Source: CAZWBR01 sp964404205
GTDB lineage: Bacteria > Bacteroidota > Bacteroidia > Bacteroidales > Prolixibacteraceae
Length of the DNA stretch: 29,364 nucleotides
Assembly (NCBI GenBank): GCA_964404205.1
Contig: CAYOJD010000026.1
Span: 1 to 29,364 of the forward strand
Direction: 5' to 3'
The translations under genes were made by a program, and so were the position numbers. The notes beneath the pieces were generated by a model. That model was given only the letters and a program-made list of their open reading frames with translations. It was not told where the DNA came from and did no database searches. Shown piece by piece: positions 24,704 to 29,364 of this stretch. Numbering within the stretch: the first letter of the stretch is position 1; the number at the start of each line of letters is the position of its first letter.

Positions 24704-26506
24704 ATGAAGCTTGTAAAACCGCAAGACCTTATAAAAGCCAGCCCATTCATTCATTATCTTGGAGGCGAGTATTTTGCACGAATACTGATGCACCTGCTCC
24801 GATTCAATAAAATCAACGATTTATACGATAAAGTCAGCGATGTTCACGGCATCGATTCGATAAATTCGCTGCTTGAACAGCTCAATGTAAAAATCGAAAT
24901 CGACGAAAAAGATCTGAAAAAGCTTCCCCCGAAGGGCAGTTTTATCACGGTATCGAACCACCCCTTTGGTGGGATCGACGGTATTTTGTTAATCAAACTG
25001 CTTTCGATGGTTCGCGACGACCACAAAGTGATAGCCAATTTCCTGCTCAAGAAAATTGAACCGATATCGGAGTTTTTCCTGGCGGTGAACCCTTTCGAGA
25101 ATATGCCCGACGCCGGGTCGAGTGTTACAGGGCTCAAAACAGCCATCGACCACCTGAAAAATGGAGGGGTGCTCAGCATTTTCCCGGCAGGCGAGGTCTC
25201 GACCAACTACTCTTCGAATGTAATTACCGACCGCGAATGGCTCCCGTCGGCATTGCGCTTTATCAAGAAAGCCAACGTGCCGGTAGTACCCATCTATTTT
25301 CATGGCAGCAACAGCCGTCTGTTCCATCTGCTGGGGCAAATCCACCCTTCGCTGCGCACAGCCAAGTTACCATCGGAGTTGCTGAACAAGAAAAACAAGA
25401 CCATCAAAATCAGGATTGGCAACCCCATTTCGGTAAAAGAGCAAGAGCGCTTCAGCGATATCTATCAATATGGCCGATACCTGCGGGCCAAGACTTATTG
25501 TCTCGACAGTGGTATCGAAGTAAAGCGTTTTTTCAACTACACCCTCAAAAGTGAACCCAAACCCGAAGCGATTGCCGAACCGCAGCCTCAAACGGGCATC
25601 GAAAAGGAGATTAACCTGTTGCGCAAACAGAATCATCTGTTTACCATCAAGAATTATTCTGTTTTCTGCGCGCCTACAGCCAAAATTCCATTTATCTTAA
25701 ATGAACTGGGGCGTCTGCGCGAGCTTACTTTTCGCGACGTAGGCGAAGGAACCAACCGTTCGACGGATATCGACGAGTTCGACCTCTATTACTACCAGCT
25801 GGTGATATGGGACGACGACGAGAAGCGGATTGTAGGAGGTTACCGCATTGGCAAAGGGGCCGATATCCTCTCGCAGTACGACATCCGCGGTTTTTATACC
25901 CAAAGCCTCTTTAAAATGAGCCCCCCCTTCCGCGAGATATTGAAGCAATCGCTCGAACTGGGACGCTCGTTTATTGTAAAAGAGTACCAGCGCAAACCAT
26001 TGCCACTCTTCCTGCTCTGGAAAGGGATACTCTATTTTCTGTTGAAAAACCCCGAATACCGTTATCTGATTGGCCCGGTAAGCATCAGCAATACCTATTC
26101 CGAAAAATCGAAAGAGCTGATTATCCGCTATATCATGACCCATCATTTTGATTACCAAAAGGCCCGACTGGTAGCCCCGCGCAACCGGTTCAAAGTCACC
26201 ACCAACGATCCGCACCTGAACGACGCGCTCAAGCATATCAAACCCGATTTGGGTTCGATCGATAAATTTATCGGCGATGTCGATCAGCACAACAGCGGGC
26301 TGCCGGTGTTGCTGAAAAAGTATTTAGGGTTGAATGCCAAGATTATCGCGTTTAATGTCGACCCGAAATTTAACAATTGTGTCGACGGGTTGCTGGTGCT
26401 CGATATCTATGCCATACCTATCGAAACCCTCGAATCGCTATCGAAAGAGATGAACGACCTAAGTCTGCTCGACCGGTTTTACCATTTTCACGACAGCGGC
26501 CATTAA
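24704..26506 (+). CDS. olsF: bifunctional O-/N-acyltransferase (OlsF/GlsF-like aminolipid synthase)
   Basis: A 600-residue fusion. The N-terminal half is a PlsC-type O-acyltransferase: NHPFGGID at residues 85-92 (a spaced variant of the HX4D catalytic motif), FPAGE at 160-164, and VPVVPIYFHGSNSRLF. The C-terminal half (about 320-560) is an OlsB/GlsB-like GNAT N-acyltransferase with LNELGRLRELTFRDVGEGTN, IVGGYRIGKG, SLELGRSFIV and YLIGPVSISNTY. In such fusions the GNAT half N-acylates an amino acid (ornithine or glycine) and the PlsC half adds the second fatty acid, giving ornithine or glycine lipids of the membrane. The amino acid used cannot be read from sequence, so the symbol is provisional. 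The ATG at 24704 is supported by the promoter. Confidence 0.82.
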   Translation: MKLVKPQDLIKASPFIHYLGGEYFARILMHLLRFNKINDLYDKVSDVHGIDSINSLLEQLNVKIEIDEKDLKKLPPKGSFITVSNHPFGGIDGILLIKLLSMVRDDHKVIANFLLKKIEPISEFFLAVNPFENMPDAGSSVTGLKTAIDHLKNGGVLSIFPAGEVSTNYSSNVITDREWLPSALRFIKKANVPVVPIYFHGSNSRLFHLLGQIHPSLRTAKLPSELLNKKNKTIKIRIGNPISVKEQERFSDIYQYGRYLRAKTYCLDSGIEVKRFFNYTLKSEPKPEAIAEPQPQTGIEKEINLLRKQNHLFTIKNYSVFCAPTAKIPFILNELGRLRELTFRDVGEGTNRSTDIDEFDLYYYQLVIWDDDEKRIVGGYRIGKGADILSQYDIRGFYTQSLFKMSPPFREILKQSLELGRSFIVKEYQRKPLPLFLLWKGILYFLLKNPEYRYLIGPVSISNTYSEKSKELIIRYIMTHHFDYQKARLVAPRNRFKVTTNDPHLNDALKHIKPDLGSIDKFIGDVDQHNSGLPVLLKKYLGLNAKIIAFNVDPKFNNCVDGLLVLDIYAIPIETLESLSKEMNDLSLLDRFYHFHDSGH

Positions 26507-26535
26507 AAAGAGACATTCAATTGTAATTTTCAGGA

Positions 26536-26569
26536 TAAAAACCGGACAAATTGGTTTGTTTGGTTTTTA
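26536..26569. terminator. terminator after the acyltransferase gene
   Basis: TAAAAACC (26536-26543) pairs with GGTTTTTA (26562-26569). An inner ACAAA/TTTGT stem and two G-U pairs make a nearly continuous 15-bp stem. It is located 30 nt after the stop. Confidence 0.7.
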
Positions 26570-26683
26570 CAGGTCCCGCCGCTTATCTTCCCCAACCTCA
26601 GGCTGATGAATGTAAGCCCCGGCAGGCCGGCGACAATTGCTTTTACAAATGATAGATCATAACAAATAACATTTTATTCACTC

Positions 26684-28714
26684 ATGAAGAACAATCTCTT
26701 TTATCCATTGATTTTCTCATCGGCAGTGGCATTGCTGGGCACCTCGTGCAGCCAGCCGGCCAAGGTCGATACGGCTATTAACCCCGCCAACCTCGATACT
26801 ACCGTAGTTGCCGGCGAAGATTTCGACACGTATGCCAATGGCGGATGGAAAAAACTCAATCCGCTACCGGCCGACCGAGGCCGCTACGGCTCGTTCGACC
26901 AATTGGCCGAAGTTGCCGAGAAGCAGGTGAAGGATTTGGTCGAAGCCACCGCCAAAGCCCAAAACGAAAAAGGGTCGGTGGCCGATAAAATTGCCCTTCT
27001 TTTCGGTCAGGGAATGGATAGCACGGCTATCGAAGCCCAGGGCTACGAACCATTGATGGGATATCTGCAGGAAATTGAGTCGATTGCCACAACCGACGAT
27101 GTACAGGTAGCGGTGGCCCGTTTCCACCAGAGTGGGATATTCCCGCTCTTCGCTTTTTATGCTTCGACCGATGCCCGTAACAGCAACGAGGTGATTGCAC
27201 AGGTAGCGCAAGCCGGTTTGGGAATGCCCGACCGCGATTACTATTTGGGCGAGGATGCCCGTTCGGCCGAACTCCGTGTGAAATATATCGAATATCTGTC
27301 TAAGATATTTGCCCTTACCGGCAACGATGAGGCTACCGCCAAAGCCAATGCCGAAAAGGTAATGGCGCTCGAGACCCGTCTGGCCAAAGTCTCGATGACC
27401 CGTCTCGAACGCCGCGACCCCAATAAAACCTACAATAAAATGACTACTGCCGATCTGGCCTCGCTTTCGCCAAATATCAACTGGCAGTTGTATTACCAGG
27501 GATTGGGCATTGCCAGTCCCGGCCATGTCAACCTCAACCAGCCGGAGTTTATCAAAGAGGTAAGTGCCATGCTGAAAGAGGTCCCGGTGGCCGACTGGAA
27601 AATCTATCTGAAATGGAACCTGCTCAACGAGTCGGCTTCCTACCTCTCATCGGCTTTTGTCAACGCCAAATTCGATTTCTATGGCAAGGCCATGACCGGT
27701 ACCGAGGTGATGCGCCCCCGTTGGAAAAGGGTACTCGAAGTAACCAGTGGCGCCATGAGCGAAGCCATCGGCCAATTGTATGTAGCCCAATATTTCCCGG
27801 CCGAATCGAAGGAACGAATGGTGAAACTGGTAGCCAACCTCCGTGTTTCGTTGGGCGAGCGCATCAAAAATTTGGAATGGATGGGCGATTCGACCAAGCA
27901 AAAAGCATTGGACAAGCTGGCCGCCATCAATGTAAAAATCGGCTATCCCGATAAATGGCGCGACTATTCGGGGCTCGATATCCAACCGGATGCCTATGTA
28001 CTGAATGTGCTCCGTGCCGGACGCTTCGAGATGGCTTATAACCTCGCCAAAATCAATAAACCAGTCGACAAGGCCGAATGGTTTATGCCGCCGCAGATGG
28101 TCAATGCCTATTACTCGCCCGATATGAACGAAATTGTTTTCCCGGCCGCCATTTTACAGCCCCCGTTCTTCTATAAAGATGCCGATGATGCCGTAAATTA
28201 TGGTGCCATTGGCGTGGTGATTGGCCACGAAATGACTCACGGCTTCGACGACGAAGGACGCAAGTTCGACAAGAACGGCAACCTCACCGACTGGTGGACC
28301 GCCGAAGATTCGAAACTCTTCGATGAGCGTACCAAAGTGCTGGTCGACCAGTACAACAGCTTTGTGGTGCTCGATACCCTTCATGCCGATGGTCAGTTGA
28401 GCCTTGGCGAGAATATTGCCGACCTTGGCGGATTAAATATCTCCTATCAGGCTTTTCAAACCGCCAACACTACTACCGATAAGATTAGCGGCTTCACCCC
28501 CGAACAACGTTTCTTCCTGGCCTATGCCCATGTATGGGCACAGAATATCCGCGACAAAGAGATTTTGCGCCGCACCAAGGAAGATGTCCACTCGCTGGGA
28601 CGCTTCAGGGTATTGGGGCCACTGCGCAACCTCCCCGAGTTCTATGCCGCCTTTAACGTGCAGCCCGGACAGGCCATGTATCTCGACGAAAGCCAGCGGG
28701 CCAAAATCTGGTAA
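26684..28714 (+). CDS. M13 family zinc metallopeptidase, lipoprotein (PepO/neprilysin-like)
   Basis: A 676-residue endopeptidase. The signal peptide ends in LLGTSC (Cys about residue 22), predicting a lipid anchor. The M13 N-domain starts with GEDFDTYANGGWKKLNPLPADRGRYGSFDQL. The zinc site is H515-E516-M-T-H519 (VIGHEMTHGFDDEGRKFD) and the third ligand is E576 in GENIADLGG. NAYYSPDMNEIVFPAAILQPPFF is the substrate-binding segment, and the C-terminus MYLDESQRAKIW is canonical, so the gene is complete. It acts outside the cytoplasmic membrane on oligopeptides. It is monocistronic with a very strong terminator. Confidence 0.95.
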   Translation: MKNNLFYPLIFSSAVALLGTSCSQPAKVDTAINPANLDTTVVAGEDFDTYANGGWKKLNPLPADRGRYGSFDQLAEVAEKQVKDLVEATAKAQNEKGSVADKIALLFGQGMDSTAIEAQGYEPLMGYLQEIESIATTDDVQVAVARFHQSGIFPLFAFYASTDARNSNEVIAQVAQAGLGMPDRDYYLGEDARSAELRVKYIEYLSKIFALTGNDEATAKANAEKVMALETRLAKVSMTRLERRDPNKTYNKMTTADLASLSPNINWQLYYQGLGIASPGHVNLNQPEFIKEVSAMLKEVPVADWKIYLKWNLLNESASYLSSAFVNAKFDFYGKAMTGTEVMRPRWKRVLEVTSGAMSEAIGQLYVAQYFPAESKERMVKLVANLRVSLGERIKNLEWMGDSTKQKALDKLAAINVKIGYPDKWRDYSGLDIQPDAYVLNVLRAGRFEMAYNLAKINKPVDKAEWFMPPQMVNAYYSPDMNEIVFPAAILQPPFFYKDADDAVNYGAIGVVIGHEMTHGFDDEGRKFDKNGNLTDWWTAEDSKLFDERTKVLVDQYNSFVVLDTLHADGQLSLGENIADLGGLNISYQAFQTANTTTDKISGFTPEQRFFLAYAHVWAQNIRDKEILRRTKEDVHSLGRFRVLGPLRNLPEFYAAFNVQPGQAMYLDESQRAKIW

Positions 28715-28761
28715 CCCCGCCAACAGCTTCCGATAGCCAGCCATCAGGTTTGGCCCCACAA

Positions 28762-28807
28762 AATACCCCCCGAAGGATTCAAAAGTCTTCGGGGGGTATT
28801 GTTTTTT
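28762..28807 (+). terminator. strong Rho-independent terminator after the M13 peptidase gene
   Basis: A perfect 14-bp stem, AATACCCCCCGAAG (28762-28775) with its complement at 28787-28800, is followed by a T6 run at 28802-28807. Confidence 0.95.
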
Positions 28808-28850
28808 CGGGTTTGACTGCACTCAAACAAGGGGGAAAGAGTGTGAGTGG

Positions 28851-29364
28851 TCAATACTTTGTGACAATGTATAGGCCAATGCCCATTGCATGCTTCTTCC
28901 ACCGCCCCTGACTGGCTTTGCGGTAATAGGTACCATTATTCATTAAACCTGCCGAAAAAACAATTCCGGAATTTCGCTTCCCGTCAATCCATTCCAGCGC
29001 AATAAAAATATCGTCGTCAACCGCCAAATGATATTTCGAGAGGTCCGTTTCGATATAACCTGTTTCACCGTTGATTTTGACAATAACATTCTCCGGCAAA
29101 ATATTATCGCCGGGTAGCCCATTGTTAACCCTATAAATATTGACCCTGAAGGTCGCGGTGTCGCCGGCATTATATGAGACATGAAAACCAAATTTGTTCA
29201 GATAAGTGGGGTTATTCCGGATATTTACCCTTATGGCTATCTCGCTTCCCCAATCGCCCGGGGCGAATTTGCCTCCAAAGAATTTAGAGTGGGCATTGTT
29301 ACCAAGCGTTTTGGGCTGAAGACGCTTGCCAGTTATCACAATTTCACCGAGCCGATCGGGTTGT
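28851..29364 (-). CDS. partial: carboxypeptidase-regulatory-like domain protein, C-terminal part
   Basis: The frame stays open to the window edge, so only the last ~171 residues are present and the start lies outside. The first visible residues (LGEIVITGKRLQP) look like the link after a CarboxypepD_reg-like domain, with the VTG motif used by Bacteroidota surface proteins. The rest (GSEIAIRVNIRN, TFRVNIYRVNNGLPGDNIL, FIALEWIDGKRN, GTYYRKASQGRWKKHAMGIGLYIVTKY) is a beta-sandwich-like tail of a family I have seen in Bacteroidota genomes without a known function. It is convergent with the M13 peptidase gene, and the terminator at 28762-28807 separates them. Confidence 0.7.
   Translation of the reverse strand, partial: QPDRLGEIVITGKRLQPKTLGNNAHSKFFGGKFAPGDWGSEIAIRVNIRNNPTYLNKFGFHVSYNAGDTATFRVNIYRVNNGLPGDNILPENVIVKINGETGYIETDLSKYHLAVDDDIFIALEWIDGKRNSGIVFSAGLMNNGTYYRKASQGRWKKHAMGIGLYIVTKY

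Noticed and set aside
1..29364. CRISPR array, rRNA or complete tRNA genes, insertion sequences
   Set aside because: No regularly spaced repeats, no cloverleaf candidates and no transposase reading frames were seen.

Overview
The window looks like a Bacteroidota (Bacteroidetes) chromosome fragment, probably from a metagenomic or draft scaffold because it has two 10-N gaps. Lineage evidence is a SusC/SusD outer-membrane pair, TlpA-type lipoprotein thioredoxin, DUF4403 lipoprotein, fused PlsC-GNAT aminolipid synthase, lipoproteins with short lipoboxes, almost no Shine-Dalgarno sequences, and several promoters of the Bacteroidota form TTTG/TTG-N19-21-TAnnTTTG. I cannot assign an order or genus.

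Region 1 (1-7080) is visibly AT-rich and is an anti-phage island on the + strand. Six genes are packed into one apparent operon: an AbiLi/RloA-like AAA ATPase, an RloB-like partner, then QatA (KAP ATPase), QatB, QatC (QueC-like) and QatD (TatD-like nuclease). Junctions overlap or are 0-5 nt apart, so the AbiL-like pair and the Qat system read as one transcript. A promoter with two copies of the palindrome TGAGAA-N3-TTCTCA precedes it, and a hairpin terminator closes it. The two assembly gaps fall in rloB and qatA.

Region 2 (7081-17050) is of higher GC. It holds a GNAT acetyltransferase, an orphan NarL/LuxR-type response regulator, a cystathionine gamma-lyase/synthase-like PLP enzyme, and a minus-strand SusC-SusD-TlpA operon. 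The PLP gene and the susC operon have matching leaders. Each has an ATACC-N8-GGTAT inverted repeat, a -7 box 21-22 bp downstream, a short ORF ending in RMRM(C/R)I rich in Met or Cys codons, and exactly 284 nt between the left edge of the -7 box and the start codon. My inference is a small sulfur-amino-acid regulon using leader peptides. This is the most original signal in the window.

Region 3 (17051-29364) starts with a candidate intergenic small RNA of about 95 nt (perfect promoter, TTAG repeats, strong terminator). Housekeeping genes follow: SNF2 helicase with an upstream eIF1/SUI1-like gene (minus), DUF4403 lipoprotein (plus), a small coiled-coil protein and YgiQ radical SAM enzyme (minus), a fused O-/N-acyltransferase of the OlsF/GlsF type (plus), an M13 metallopeptidase lipoprotein (plus), and the 3' end of a carboxypeptidase-regulatory-domain type protein (minus) cut by the window edge.
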